From Diploptera punctata (Eukaryota > Arthropoda > Insecta > Blattodea > Blaberidae), in the NCBI GenBank assembly GCA_030220185.1, contig JASPKZ010010239.1:3546001-3610000 (forward strand): a DNA stretch of 64,000 bases. Direction: 5' to 3'. The position numbers were made by a program, and so were the translations under genes. Under the pieces are notes generated by a model. It saw nothing but the letters and a program-made list of their open reading frames with translations, was not told the DNA's origin and did not search any database. Of the stretch, positions 10,970 to 22,372 are shown one piece after another (within the stretch, counting starts at the first letter, position 1; each line of letters begins with the position of its first letter).

Positions 10970-11350
10970 GCTGTCCGATTTGATATGGATTATCTCATTT
11001 AAGTCTCTTTCAGTTTTGTGTTTATAGTAAAATTACAACCCAAATAATTAAAATGTGTTACTTGTTTTAGAGGTTTGTTGTCTATTAAGATTTTTTATCT
11101 TATATGTTCACTTCCCCAAAATGCCATTATTTTCGTTTTTTTTTTCCTTTGATATTTTAAAATTATATTCTTGGCATTACTGATTTAATTGATGTAAAGA
11201 GTACTGCAAATTATTTTCATTTTCTTGAATAATAACCACATCGTCAGATACATTAAAAGATTTAATATTTTAAAGCGGTCCATTCTTATACCTACATTAA
11301 CATTACTTTTCCAATTTTGGATGATGTCGTTAATATATAAATTAAAAAGT
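10970..11350 (-). pseudogene. Family I retrotransposon RT, downstream part (split by PLE)
   Basis: Reading the minus strand across several frames gives the end of an RT: LYINDIIQNWK, DDVVIIQENENNLQYSL (catalytic motif C and after), KTKIMAFWG, and LIDNKPLKQ..HFNYLG. The upstream half of the same RT lies at 14342-14530, on the far side of the PLE pair. The two parts join at a 13-bp repeat (TAAATTAAAAAGT at 11338-11350 and 14342-14354). Heavily decayed by frameshifts. Confidence 0.65.
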
Positions 11351-11403
11351 TAAAATATAAAATTATGGAATATTCACTGAAAGGTCCGTCTCCTCAACTT
11401 AAT

Positions 11404-12728
11404 TAATTATTTAACTGTAGCGCTTTCGGGACTTGTCCCATGATCGGCAGGATTCAAAACTAGTGTTTCACTGAAGATCTGGTAGAAAGGGTTACATGTA
11501 TTGGGTTCGTTTTCGTTTATCAGATTGTCGTTGTTGCGAGCTGCTTTCATGATTTCCATCTCTTCGAGTACGTTTATCTTCCATGGATTATTTTCTCTGT
11601 GCATTACTGTTAGGGTGTTTTCAATATTTAACATGCGATATCCGTCATGGATAACGTGTTTTGCATAGCTTGATTTTCCTTCTGCGTGAATGAAGTCTCG
11701 AAAATGTTCTTTAAATCTGATGTTAGAACTCCTTTTTTGTTCTTCCTATATAAAATTTGATGCAGTCCTTCCTTACATGTCAATTTATATACTCCTTTGC
11801 TGTTGAAAATGTTATTTTCTTCAATGTTATTGTTTATTATGTTGTTTAATTTGTTATTAGTTCTGTATGCTATTTTTACGTTTTTTTCGGCTTTCTTTAG
11901 TGTATTCGCTAATTTTGTCGTTTCTTTTCCTGTGTATGTGTTATCCATGTTTTCTTCTTGTTGTCAGATTCTTTTTCTAGTTTAGTTATGTTGGTTATAT
12001 TGTTCTTCCTTTTTTGCTTATTTACGAGTTTATCTATGATTTCTTCATTATAGCCATTGATTTTTGCCATATATTTAATGTAGTTGAGTTCTTGGATATA
12101 ATTGTCTTTACTTAATGGGAGTTTCAACATTCTACTGATTTAGCTATTAAATGTACTAATTTTCTGTTGAAAAGGGTGTGTAGATTTTTTGTTTATGGCC
12201 AGAGCATTGTTTGTAGGTTTTCGGTAGATAGGCCTACCGATTTCTAGTTTATTGTTGTAGATTTTTGGTTATAGACAAATCTAAGTAGTTTATGCTATTA
12301 TTAACTTCTATTTCGTCGGTGAAAGTGATTTTTTCGTGCATGTTATTTAAGTCTTGTAATCTATTTTTTTTTCTGTTTTCGTTGTCGTATATTACTAGTA
12401 CCTCATCGACATATCGTATTACTAGTTTTATGTTGAATTTGCGTATTAGTTTCTCAAAATGTTTATTTTCCAGTTCGGCCATTATTCCGGATGTAGGACT
12501 CCACATCGGGATCCCGTCTTCTTGAATAAAAAGTTCATTATTAAATTGGAAGTAATTTTGTTTTATTGTTGTTGTTATTAATTTGTTTAACCGATTGATA
12601 TAGTTTTCTTCAAGTTTACTGTCTGTTAGTTTTTTATGTCTGCTGTTTCGTTATCGGGATATTTGTATAGAGGTTTTTTTATGTCGAATGACCTCATTTT
12701 AGTGTTCCTATTGATTTCTAAATGATGT
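11404..12728 (-). pseudogene. PLE polyprotein, left copy (RT + GIY-YIG, truncated)
   Basis: The minus strand carries in order: a fragment of motif A (SFDIK), TSGIMAE of motif B and RYVDEVLVIYDNE of motif C (12249-12506), where Glu replaces the second Asp of the usual YVDD. Next come NYLDLSI, the KLANTLKKAEKNVKIA linker, then GVYKLTCK of the GIY-YIG domain (11628-11948), and a C-terminal piece ending NPADHGTSPESATVK (11407-11634). Frameshifts separate each piece. The N-terminal RT region is missing because the copy stops at about 12728. Confidence 0.85.
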
Positions 12729-14237
12729 AAATCCAAAACTCCATAAAGACAATCTTCCCATAAGACCAGTTGTTAATTGCACGAATGCTCCTAACTATAA
12801 AATTTCCAAATTAGTAGCTCAGAAAATGAAAAATGATGTGAAACTTGAACATCGTTATACACTTAAGAACTCATTTGAACTAGCAGACTAACTACATCAT
12901 TCAGAAATCAATAGGAACACTAAAATGACGTCATTCGACATAAAAAATCTCTACACAAATATCCCAATAAACGAAACAGCAAACATAAAATAACTAACAG
13001 ACAGTAAACTTGAAGAAAACTATATCAATCAGTTAAACAAATTAATAACAACAATAAAACAAAATTACTTCCAATTTAATAATGAACTTTTTATTCAAGA
13101 AGACGGGATCCCGATGGGGATTCCTACATCCGGAATAATGGCTGAAATCTTCCTACAAGAACTGGAAAATAGACATTTCTAGGAACTAATACGCAAATTC
13201 GACATAAAACTAATAATACGATATGCGATGAAGTACTAGTAATATACGACAATGAAAACAGAAAAGAAAAAGAAATATTACAAGACTTAAATAACATGCA
13301 CGAAAAAATCACTTTCGCCGAAGAAACAGAAGTTAATAATAGCATAAACTACTTAGATTTGTCTATAACCAAACATCTACACAACAATAAACAAGAAATC
13401 GGTAGGCCTATCTACCGAAAACCTACAAACAGTGCTCTGGCCATAAACAAAAAATTTACACACTCTTTTCAACAGAAAATCAGTACATTTAATAGCTTAA
13501 TCAGTAGAATGTTGAAACTCTCATTAAGCAAAGACAATTATATCCAAGAACTCAACTACATTAAATATATGGCAAAAACCAATGGCTATAATGAAGAAAT
13601 CATAGATAAACTCGTAAATAAACAAAAAAAAGAAGAACAATATAACCAACATAACTAAACTAGAAAAAGAATCTGTCAACAAGAAGAAAACATGAATAAC
13701 ACTTACATACACAGGAAAAGAATCGACAAAATTAGCCAATACACTAAAGAAAGCCAATAAAAACGTAAAAATAGCATACAGAACTAATAACAAATTAAAC
13801 AACATAATAAACAATAACATTGAAGAAAATAACATTTTCAACAGCAAAGGAGTATATAAATTGACATGTAAGGAAGGACTACAACAAATTTTATATAGAA
13901 AGAACAAAAAAGGAGTTTTAACATCAGATTTAAAGAACATTTTCGAGACTTCATTCACGCAGAAGGAAAATCAAGCTATGCAAAACACGTTATCCATGAA
14001 GGACATCGCATGTTAAATATTGAAAACACCCTAACAGCAATGCACAGAAAAAATAATCCAGGGAAGATAAACGTACTCGAAGAGATGGAAATCATGAAAG
14101 CAGCTCGCAACAACGACAATCTGATAAACGAAAACGAACCCAATACATGTAACTCCCTCTACCAGATCTTCAGTGAATCACCAGTTTTGAATCCTGCCGA
14201 TTATGGGACAAGTCCAGAAAGCGCTACAGTTAAATAA
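12729..14237 (+). pseudogene. PLE polyprotein, right copy (RT + GIY-YIG, frame-broken)
   Basis: The plus strand starts with NPKLHKDNLPIRPVVN (about 12729-12790), the characteristic early RT motif of PLEs. It continues with motif A SFDIKNLYTNIPI (about 12925-12965), motif B GIPMGIPTSGIMAE (about 13110-13145), motif C with a one-base deletion near 13225, NYLDLSI (13345), and the long open stretch 13296-13658. The GIY-YIG start GVYKLTC is near 13850 and its later part RFKEHFRDFIH near 13935-13965 is in another frame. The C-terminus is at 14010-14237. At least one in-frame stop lies near 12992. Not functional. Confidence 0.85.
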
Positions 14238-14341
14238 TTAATTAAGTTGAGGAGACGGACCTTTCAGGTGAATATTGCATAATTTTATTTTTTAATTTTG
14301 AATAATACCTCAACGGAACATATCATGAATCTTATAAAAGT

Positions 14342-14530
14342 TAAATTAAAAAGTGCAGGAGATAAACTATAACCTTGTCTTACACTTCTATTTATTAAAA
14401 TTGGTTAGGTCTTTGATGTGCCTATATTTATTATAATTTGAGATTTTTCATGTAAACTTTTCATCACATAAATTCATTTTGCGGAGAAGCCATACATTTC
14501 CATAATTTTCCATAACTTTACTACATAAAA
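14342..14530 (-). pseudogene. Family I retrotransposon RT, upstream part
   Basis: The minus strand reads (with a few stops) LWKIMEMYGFSAK, VMKSLHEKSQI and SVRQGYSLSPALFNL, the last being RT motif B. It continues on the other side of the PLE pair at 11350 with LYINDIIQ. This is the nested host of the PLE insertion. Confidence 0.65.
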
Positions 14531-14840
14531 ATATTATACACATACTTATTTATTTTAAATGAATACCGGTATCCTGCATTGATATAATTTCGGTTTTTCT
14601 TCAAATAAAAAATGGAACGTCTCTTGATGCGAGATTTTGTTGAGTAGGTCAAAACTTTCTGCTTGCATATATCAGGCAATGTATTGGTGCATGACGTTCT
14701 AACCAATGTTTATCCAACCACAGATTTTCCATTTTTTTTTTCTTAATATGAACTTACTCTTTGTTTATACTTTTAATTAACAAGATAATATAAAACGTAA
14801 TTTATATTTATATAAATGTATATATATGTTTTTATATTCA
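14531..14840. other. AT-rich spacer
   Basis: No supported features; TATATA-rich near 14800-14830. Confidence 0.45.
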
Positions 14841-14890
14841 TAACCCTGTGATGAAATTTTATTTCGTTGTCACAGAATTAAATGTTTTAA

Positions 14891-15459
14891 TAGTAATATG
14901 AAGAAGCGCGCATAAATGCGCATTAGATTTGGTCTGTATGCCAGCAACGATTTTGTTCTCTTTAAACAGACATTGAAATGGTATCTTGCACACGGTCTAT
15001 CACAAAGCTTACACGGGCAGCCCATTGAAGGATCATGATAGTTTGAAATTCTGCAGAGTTTGTGGTGATATCCATGCACTGCCAGTCTTATTACTGCACT
15101 GCGTATCTTGGTTTTTGGTCCAGTCCAGTCTCGATTAATCATTGCATCTGTTGCGTAAAAACAATTGGGTATTTCTTTTCTCTTCTTTTGTCCTATCTCC
15201 TTCAATGTAGTTTCCTGTTTAGTAGCTGGTAGCAGGAACTTTGTGCGTAGATCTTCCACGAGGAAAGTTTCCCCGTGCTAACTCATATGCAAGTCTAGAT
15301 GGAGCAAATTTGTAGATCCCCATCGCTGCTTTAAGGAATCTTGCTTTCACATTTTCTAAGGTGTTTAAGTCTACATAACCGAGGTCAGTCCATATGATTT
15401 CTCTTCCATATGTTAAGATGGGAAGTATTTTGGCCTCAAAAAGTTTCATGGTTGTTGCA
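14891..15459 (-). pseudogene. Family F C-terminal domain with CCCHC-like cluster
   Basis: 15219-15449 encodes ILPILTYGREIIW, LENVKARFLKAAMG and APSRLAYELARG; 14870-15259 continues with AVIRLAVHGYHHKLC and CPCKLCDRPCARYHFNVC. The Cys/His spacing C-x2-C-x3-C-x3-H-x3-C also appears in the F copy at 34733-35263, so it is a conserved trait, probably nucleic-acid binding. The 3' UTR holds a GCGCAT/ATGCGC hairpin near 14907-14920 just before the element end. Confidence 0.75.
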
Positions 15460-16538
15460 AGTGGCAGTTGTGTGATGTTTTTTATGTCGTATATGGCAAC
15501 TATAGCAGCTGAATGACTTGGGTGTTGTTTGGAGTGTTACTGTTAGATATTTGAAGGCGTTAGTGATTTGCAACAGGTTGCCCTGGAGTTGTATGTGGTC
15601 GCCACCTACCAGTCGACCACCTCTTCCCGAATAACATCTGTACCGTTTTTGATAGATTTATATAGAAGTCATTATTTTCTGCCCAAGATGCGAGATTCTG
15701 TATTGTTTCTTTCAGTTCTTCCTTATCTGTCGCTCCGAGTACCATATCATATGTGTACATATACATTTTTATTGATAGGCGGCATATCTGGTTTATGTCT
15801 GCTGTCATCACATTGAAGAGGAGAGGGCTTTAAGGGTCCCCTTGAAGTACTCCTCTGGTTTGAATAACTTCCTTTGATTGCTGAACTGTATCATCTATCT
15901 TTAAGGTATTTTGAGCTAATACATTTTGGGTAAGTGTTAGGGTGTGCTCATCCAGCTCATTCATGATTCTTAATTTGGATGTCAGTAATTGCATTGTCAA
16001 AAGCTTTTCAGTAGTCTACGAATACAGAATAGAACTTCTGCTTCGGTCTACTCAGTGCTTCATGTATGTCTTTAAGTAGGGTATCTACTGCTTGTAGAGT
16101 TGAGCGGCTTTTTCTAAATCCGAACTGTTGGTCTGGTATTTTCCTGTCTATTTTATTTGTTATTCGTGTGTTCAGGATGTTCGTCAACATATTAAAGGGA
16201 TTGTTTTCTAGGGCGATCCGTCTGTATGAGTTAGGATCGTTTGTGGGTCCTTTTCCTTGTGGCCTGTCTCCATGCGTGTGGAATTTCTCCTAGTTCCAAA
16301 CATATGTTTAACAGCTCGATCCATGTCGGTTTTAGTTCTGCTGTTGGTTCTTTGAGGAATTTATTGAAGATTCCGTCAGGTCCTGCCGCTTTGTTATTCT
16401 TGAGTCTATCGTCCTGAGGACTTCGTGTGTTGTGATTTGTGGGTGGTCTTATTTTGCCATAGGCTTGATCTTTATTTTCTTGATTTAAAATTGATTGGAA
16501 ATATGTTTGCCATGACTTCATTTGTATACTTGCCCTCT
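15460..16538 (-). pseudogene. Family F reverse transcriptase, frame-broken
   Basis: In minus-strand order: SWQTYFQSILN and LKNNKAAGPDGI (16231-16531), ITNKIDRKIPDQQFGFRKSR, STLQAVDTLL and FYSVFVDY (16008-16190; motif A region), then the region for motifs B and C near 15800-15950, and ASWAENNDFYINLSKT (15560-15811). The YADD-type motif C is degraded to TYDMVLG. At least three frameshifts; no intact RT. Confidence 0.75.
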
Positions 16539-16600
16539 TACTAATAATCCATATATAACTTTTATACAAAATTTATACACATCTCAGTTGAAAATTATTA

Positions 16601-17622
16601 CTAATAAACACTGTATTAGCTGTTCAGTGTATAAGAGGTGTGCAACTTTACATGTGAATCGTTATACGTGCCTTCAGCCTTGTTTAAGGATTGTATAACT
16701 AGACAAAATGTCGGACTTTGAGATCAACTGATTGTTTATCTATGATATTAATAAAATTTTCATTAAATTTGATGCACAATGAACACTTTAACAACTGTTT
16801 GATGGATGCAGAGGACATAAATAATATTAATAAAAATCTGGGTAGGAAAATAAAGCATCATAAAATGCCTTTTGTTACACTCGTTCTCGATTAGGCCTAA
16901 TAATATTTTTAAATTGAACATTGATTCACAAAATAATATGTTCTACAATAGTTACTGGGACAAGATTTAACCTGAACGTAGTTTAAATACTTCATAATAT
17001 TATTTTAACAAAACTTTCTTGCATCATTAATACATAATATACATACCGATATAAAAATGTATTTAATTATAGAGGTACTATTATTGCAGAACACCACATG
17101 TTAGCTTGATACGTCTTGTGGTTAGAGCTTCAGACTACAGTCCGTGAGGTCCTAGGTTCGATTCCCGATGAAATTTCACATGATTTTCTTTCGCTTAAAG
17201 CGTTATTCTGTTGTCGCTAACATTTTCTACTATTTTGAACGTTTTCTAACGCATATTAAAACACTGCATATAATTCATAAGTAATGGGAAAAACTTTTAT
17301 TAGTTTCCAAGAATTATTCGAAGTTCTTGACATTAGATGTCAGCACATTATCTGTGAAACTAATTCTACGATATATTTGACATAACTTAAAGAAAAATGA
17401 AAATAAATTAAAACACACTTGTTTTTTTCCGTACCTCCCCAATTAGGAAATCACAATTTATTCTTATCCATATTCAGTTCTTACACAATTAATCACTAGT
17501 TGATGTTTTCTTTCTGTTAGAAACTGCCCGTAAAATGTTCTGACGTCATAATGATAACGAAAATGTCACGTATTGTGTATATCTATTATATAGTTATATA
17601 GCTCCTGTACAACGTTTATTAG
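16601..17622. mobile_element. Inner TA-flanked element nested in the outer MITE
   Basis: The ends CTAATAAAC and its complement GTTTATTAG are flanked by TA (16599-16600 and 17623-17624). About 1.02 kb, no transposase frame seen. It contains a tRNA-like stretch at 17118-17170. Same terminal sequence as its host MITE, so a self-nested insertion within one family is likely. Non-autonomous; the superfamily is uncertain (TA duplication is consistent with Tc1/mariner or related elements). Confidence 0.6.
17105..17175 (+). other. tRNA-like fragment (A and B boxes)
   Basis: TGTGGTTAGAGC (A box) is followed about 35 bp later by GGTTCGATTCCC (B box). Acceptor-stem pairing is poor. Probably a tRNA-derived SINE head inside the MITE, not a gene. 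Confidence 0.5.
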
Positions 17623-17710
17623 TAAGGAAATTATACATGATCTACATAAGGCTTATACATAGTATAACTAAACAACTGATGAAAGCCTGTATAAGAGATT
17701 TTTATTAGTA

Positions 17711-18671
17711 AGACCTTTGGTGTATGCGTTGTTTTCCTTCTTTTGAGTGCAATAAACGGATCATTCTCTAATCTTTCTGCTGCCTCTATGCCGATTTTCT
17801 CGATGTGTTCGTTTTGTTTTTGCTTACGGAGCAGCTTGTACGTTCTTCTGCACTCCGCATAATACTCTAGATCCTGGTTCTTCTTCGTCGATTTTTTTTT
17901 TTTTTTTTTGCTTGATGTAGTGCTTTGAGAGTTTCGGTTCTCTATTTGTAGCAAGGTTTTGCTTTTCTCTAGGTCCTTTTTGTTGTTGCTGTTTTGATTA
18001 GTTGCTCGAGATTTTCCATTGCTTCTGTTATCTTATTTTGTCTTATATTCGATTTTATGAATTCGATTTCTTGTTCAGATTCATTCAGCTTCTGTGCATA
18101 TATTTTCCTTGATATGTTGGTATTCTGCTGAGACGTCTCATTATCTATAGTTTGTTCTGTTTCGAACCAAGTTACCACTGGAATGTGTTTTCTGAGTGCT
18201 GTAAGTTATGGTGTCATGAGGACTTCCTGTTTTTTTTCACTTTGACATCATTTTCTTTTATGAAGACCAAGTCTATTGTACTGCTGTAATTTTTTTGCAT
18301 AGTAGGTTTTCTGGTCTGATTTGTTTATTAATCTGAAGCCTTCTTCTTCCAATGTATCGACTAGGACTCTGGATCTTTGATTGATTGTGTCTAGTCTGTA
18401 GTTGAAATCCCCTACTAGGATCACTGTTTCTTCAGGGTTAGTATATTTTAGAGCATTTATCGTTGAGTCTATTACATATACTATATCTGTTTTCGGATTA
18501 AAATATAGGCCGATTATGGTGACTATGTTAGTTTTTACTATTACTAAGTTATTCTCTCTATGTTCAAAGTTTTTTGGCCCCATGTTGGACTGAAATAACA
18601 TGATAATCCTCCTGAAGGCCTTCCTGTTGGTCCTTTAGTTACTGGAGTTTGTGTTGCGTATTTTCCTGGGT
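17711..18671 (-). pseudogene. Family F endonuclease C-terminal part and linker
   Basis: The minus strand starts with GRPSGGLSC, then VTIIGLYFNPKTD and VILVGDFNYRLD (18248-18601). This is the metal-binding and GDFN core of an APE-type endonuclease, which nicks the target DNA for target-primed reverse transcription. The linker (17969-18178; 17715-17954) is rich in Lys, Glu and Gln, with a KKKKKK run from a poly-T tract at 17891-17910 and CRRTYKLLRKQKQ. The domain's N-terminal half is missing by 5' truncation. Frames change at about 18240 and 17960. Confidence 0.75.
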
Positions 18672-19261
18672 TTAAATGTTTTAAAAGGTAGTTCCTAGGT
18701 TATTCCAGATATGGCATAAGCTTTCTTCTTTTCATCCATAGCTTTGTGCCTTTTGAAAACCAATACAAAGCTTAAAAGTCATTGTAGTATTGAAAGTGGT
18801 TGAATACATAATTTTTCCTCTCTCTTGTGACAGTCCTTGAACAAATGGCCCATATTTTGGGTAAGTATTTATTTAATAGTTATATGACATTTTAATATTA
18901 TATTTTAATATCAACTGAACCAACTGATACATGGATCTTAACAATATGAAAGGATAATAATGCTCGCAGCTTCCGCATTTACGATTTGTTTTATATTTTT
19001 TTTTATGATATGGCTCTATCTCTAATATTTAAACCGAATGAATGTTGTCAGAATAAAATTCTTAATTATATTAATAACCTTTCATATTAGTCGCATTACG
19101 TAGAAATCAGTTATATTAAAATTACACGTTTTACTCATTAACAGGTTTATAGTAATTAAACCTACAGCGGATAAGTAGGCATTGGGTTGAAACCAATTTC
19201 CTTTTTTTTTCGTTAAATTATTGATTTTTTCTGCATTTCAATTTTCCTTCTTATTTCTTTA

Positions 19262-19340
19262 AGTTAATAATAATAAGTTAATAATAATAATAATAAATAA
19301 TAATAAACACTTATTATTATTATTATTATTATTATTGTTA
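19262..19340. repeat. (AAT)n/(ATT)n inverted microsatellite
   Basis: AAT repeats at 19266-19308 are followed by ATT repeats at 19312-19335, which would form a hairpin. Confidence 0.85.
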
Positions 19341-19870
19341 TTATTAATATGATTATTATGTGCTATATTTATAAAGGACAATATCTAGTTTTTCAGGCGT
19401 TTTATCACCAAGTTTATACTTTTAATTACTTAATATCAAGTACATATTTAGAGGGAAATAGGCCTAAATATTATATATATGGTTTGATATATATTCGAAT
19501 GTTATATTTTCTCTCATAAAGCTTCTATTAAGTTAACTTTTATCAACTTTAATAAACGGCGAATTCAGTTTTATTTTTAATTTATAAACGTCTGTTTTAA
19601 TACCACGGTATTAGAATACCACTATACCGAATTTAGGAGACATTTCATGTATTTAGGAAACCTTGATTTCGAGAAAAGAATGAGTATTTGGGGACAATCG
19701 CTTTGGAGTGAATTCGGTAAATATTCTCGTATAAGGTTCAAACTATGTTCCTGTATTCACTGTATTTTGCCACCACTATCTGAAATGTTATATTTGCACA
19801 AAAAAGTAAAACTCTATTACGCAAGAAGGCAACCTATTATTAGAACGATGAAATATGACGAAGAAACTTA

Positions 19871-22030
19871 ATAACATACGTATACGCATTCTTAATTTAT
19901 AACCTAACCGTACGCAGGCAAAACGCCATGTGCCCATTAGGTTATAAATAAACAAATGCAGAAAGTTCATGCCAGCTTACAGAATTGCATAAGATAACTT
20001 AATGGTCGTATATGCGGACGTTGCAAATAAATCGAAAACACATGTAAGTCCAGTTGAGACCTGTTAATGAATTCATCACAAAGTCTGGCCATCAAAACAA
20101 TTTCAGATGTTTTATAATTTTATATATTCATATTTTAAAAAAATAGTATGTTTCTGTAACCTCTGCCTGGCTTAACACTTTTTTTCAGTTTCCATTATGA
20201 AAAGTGATTATTGTTTTAAAATAATTAAGTTGATTACATTGGGTTTTAAATGTAAGCTGTTTATAATTGTTTGTGTCAGGTTTCACTAGAACACAGAGGA
20301 AGAGAAGGTTTCATATTCGTAATTCTACCAGATTAAATAATTGAACAGGCTCATACTCTTCATGTTAAATATTACACTTGGAAAGGCATTACGCTCTTTT
20401 CGTTATTCATTATCACATCAGTTGTTTCACCAGATATCCGTTAGTGCTCAGTAACTGGAAAAACATAAAGATGACATAACAGAATAAATACAGTGGGCCT
20501 ATAGTAAACGTGTTCCATTTAATAACAAAATCGATTGGTAATGATACAGTACAGAATGGCTTATACTTCATGACAAGATTGAATTTTCGAGGCATTTTCA
20601 TTAGAGCATTTGGTTATATGTTTGTTGTTTATTTATTATATGATTTTTAAAGCAGCAGTTACAGTAAACCCTTGAATAAAAATATTGTTTGTAAAGAAAA
20701 TATAATTTTTATGAATGAAAAATCTTTCATATTGGAACCTGGAAGAGTAAGAGTTTCTTTTTCATAAGTCTACAAACCCTTTTATTACAAACTAGACATT
20801 TAAATTAAGCCAATATAGGATGCTAATAAATAGAGAACACTTATCTCTATTTCACTATTTACAAAAATGTAATATTTAACATATTTGTTAAAGAATTATT
20901 CCATTATATACTTACAGTTCGTCCTAGACTTCGTTAAAACTTCTTAAAATTCTGTAGGGCATTCAGAAATCCTGCAGAAGTTTATTAGGCTACAGTTCCT
21001 TAATCGGTTTCTGAACTTCTTATAAAAAAATAAAAATTCGACAACAATACCTTACAGGTATTACTGTTATTTTGTGTTAAACATTTTACATTGAAATACA
21101 TCAACAGAATTTTATCATGCATTTATTGTTAAAAAACAAACGTTATTTTTTGTTTGTTTCTGTGACTTTAAGACCTCAATTATAGTGGTCGGGTACTTCA
21201 TGGCAGTTGCATTACTGTTAATCGTAAACTTCTCATTACTGCCAGAATTCCCCAGCTTCCTATATCTACACTTCAAAAATTAAACTTAATCATATTAACA
21301 TGCATATTTATATGTTTTAAAATTAATTTTAGTTTTGTAACAAACTTACACACTTTCTTCATATAAACGTAACTTTATAACATGAAATACGCCTATTACA
21401 ATAGTCATTTTATAATTAGAAATAAAGTTGTAGAATCTCAGGGAACCTAGAACTTAAAAACATGGGACTTTTACAGATTTGAAGTTAAAAATTAGATATT
21501 TTTCTATAACATATCTATAACATTAGCAGTATATACAATTACTGAGCGAAATAAAATAAATATGCAGATCCGTATTACAAGGTCTCAACTTGGTAACGTC
21601 ACGGAGCGGAGAGGCAAGCTTTTGGTAAGTGTTTCTACAACAGTACCGGTCTTCTCTGCCACGAAAATAATATACTCACATTAGCTATTATCGGTTTTAT
21701 CAGATGCTTGGAAGTATATTTGAGTTGTATGGAAAATATTTAACTGTATGTTCTTATTTTAAAATCGTTACGCTTTGACAATAATATCTGCCTTCCATCA
21801 TTTCAGGACGATTAAAGGTTTTAAAACATGTAATTATACTCAAGTGAAGAAACAAAGTTTGAACCACAATCTTTGAATTTATTTAAAGCTATACGTAATT
21901 ATTGTTAGTGAATAGTTTGTATTTTTTTTTTTTTTTTTTTTAGTTTCTTCGATTTTAACATCCTTCCTAAAATTATGAGTTCCTATTAGGGCTACGAACA
22001 GTCAATATCCTTATAACTTCCATCAATAAG
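19871..22030. other. AT-rich sequence, no gene found
   Basis: Only short random frames. A poly-T tract at 21920-21942. Nothing else supported. Confidence 0.45.
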
Positions 22031-22034
22031 TTGT

Positions 22035-22372
22035 TTAATTTGGCGGCTCCGTGGGGCTCAAGCGGTTATACTCTTACCCTTCTCCTCTTGGTTCCGAGAT
22101 CGGACTTCGGATACTGCATCTGGGGTTTATGAATGAAGGAATCGGAGCCAGGACAGCTTTTTCTAGGGTTTCTCTCGTTTGTCCCTACCAAAATTTGCAT
22201 TCCTCCACTGCTCATGCCATCGTTTCCGTTTTACTTAATTTCATCTGCCACTTTTTGGAGTAACAGGCGTGGTCAGCCGGCTCGTTGTGTATACAGACCT
22301 CCATTAATAGGAGTTTTTATTTCATCTCATTCCTCGACCTGGAAGCGACCACCGGGTTTACTTTCCTAAATA
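22035..22372 (+). mobile_element. GC-richer SINE-like element (family S4)
   Basis: This 330-bp block stands out from its AT-rich surroundings. Its start GGCGGCTCCGTGGGGCTCAA, GCGGTTATAC and a decayed TTCCGAGATCGGACTTCGG resemble a tRNA head with A and B boxes. The body ends near ACCACCGGGTTTACTTTCC. Only one copy in the window, so the SINE call rests on the head alone. Confidence 0.45.

Larger units (their letters stand above)
11351..14341. mobile_element. Penelope-like element, inverted (head-to-head) pair with 13-bp TSD
   Basis: Two copies of one PLE lie in inverted orientation: a truncated minus-strand copy (about 11351-12728) and a longer plus-strand copy (about 12729-14300). They share arms of about 1.4 kb around a 165-bp centre belonging to the longer copy. 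The unit is flanked by TAAATTAAAAAGT at 11338-11350 and 14342-14354, and it splits an older RT gene, which fixes the insertion boundaries. PLEs encode an RT related to telomerase and a GIY-YIG endonuclease, and their copies are often tandem or inverted, so the pair may have arisen in one insertion. Both copies are frame-broken. Confidence 0.85.
16541..17708. mobile_element. TA-flanked MITE (outer element) inserted in family F
   Basis: Terminal inverted repeats start CTAATAA and include TTATACA and CAGTTG at similar distances. The element is flanked by TA at 16539-16540 and 17709-17710. It interrupts the F coding sequence between the linker and the RT. Only 60 bp at the left and 86 bp at the right belong to the outer element; the rest is a nested relative. 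Confidence 0.7.
14891..18671 (-). mobile_element. Family F non-LTR retrotransposon, 5'-truncated, with nested MITE
   Basis: A minus-strand element of about 2.6 kb (excluding the 1.17-kb MITE) lies between 13-bp direct repeats TTAAATGTTTTAA (14878-14890 and 18672-18684). The paralogous locus at 30015-30030 has a single form of this site without the insertion, which confirms the boundaries. Content in sense order: endonuclease end, basic linker, RT, and a Cys/His-containing C-terminus. It differs from the RTE-like families by KNNKAAGPDGI and the APSRLAYEL segment, closer to Jockey/R1/CR1-type RTs; clade uncertain. Near the 3' end is a GCGCAT..ATGCGC hairpin shared in type with the other F copies. 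Confidence 0.8.
14841..19830 (+). repeat. Copy 1 of a ~1.25-kb unclassified repeat, interrupted by a family F element
   Basis: The flanks of the F insertion (14841-14890 and 18672-19830) together match, in order, the pieces 29977-30223, 31755-32165, 32636-32772 and 35321-35620. Shared landmarks include GTAGTTCCT..TT..TCCA, ACATGGCATAA-like, TTGAAGTGGTTGA, CAACTGATACA, GGAAATAGxCCTAAA, and TTTTTAATTTATAA. No long open frame is present in either copy. It is either an ancient segmental duplication or an unrecognised non-coding element. Strand is arbitrary. Confidence 0.75.
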
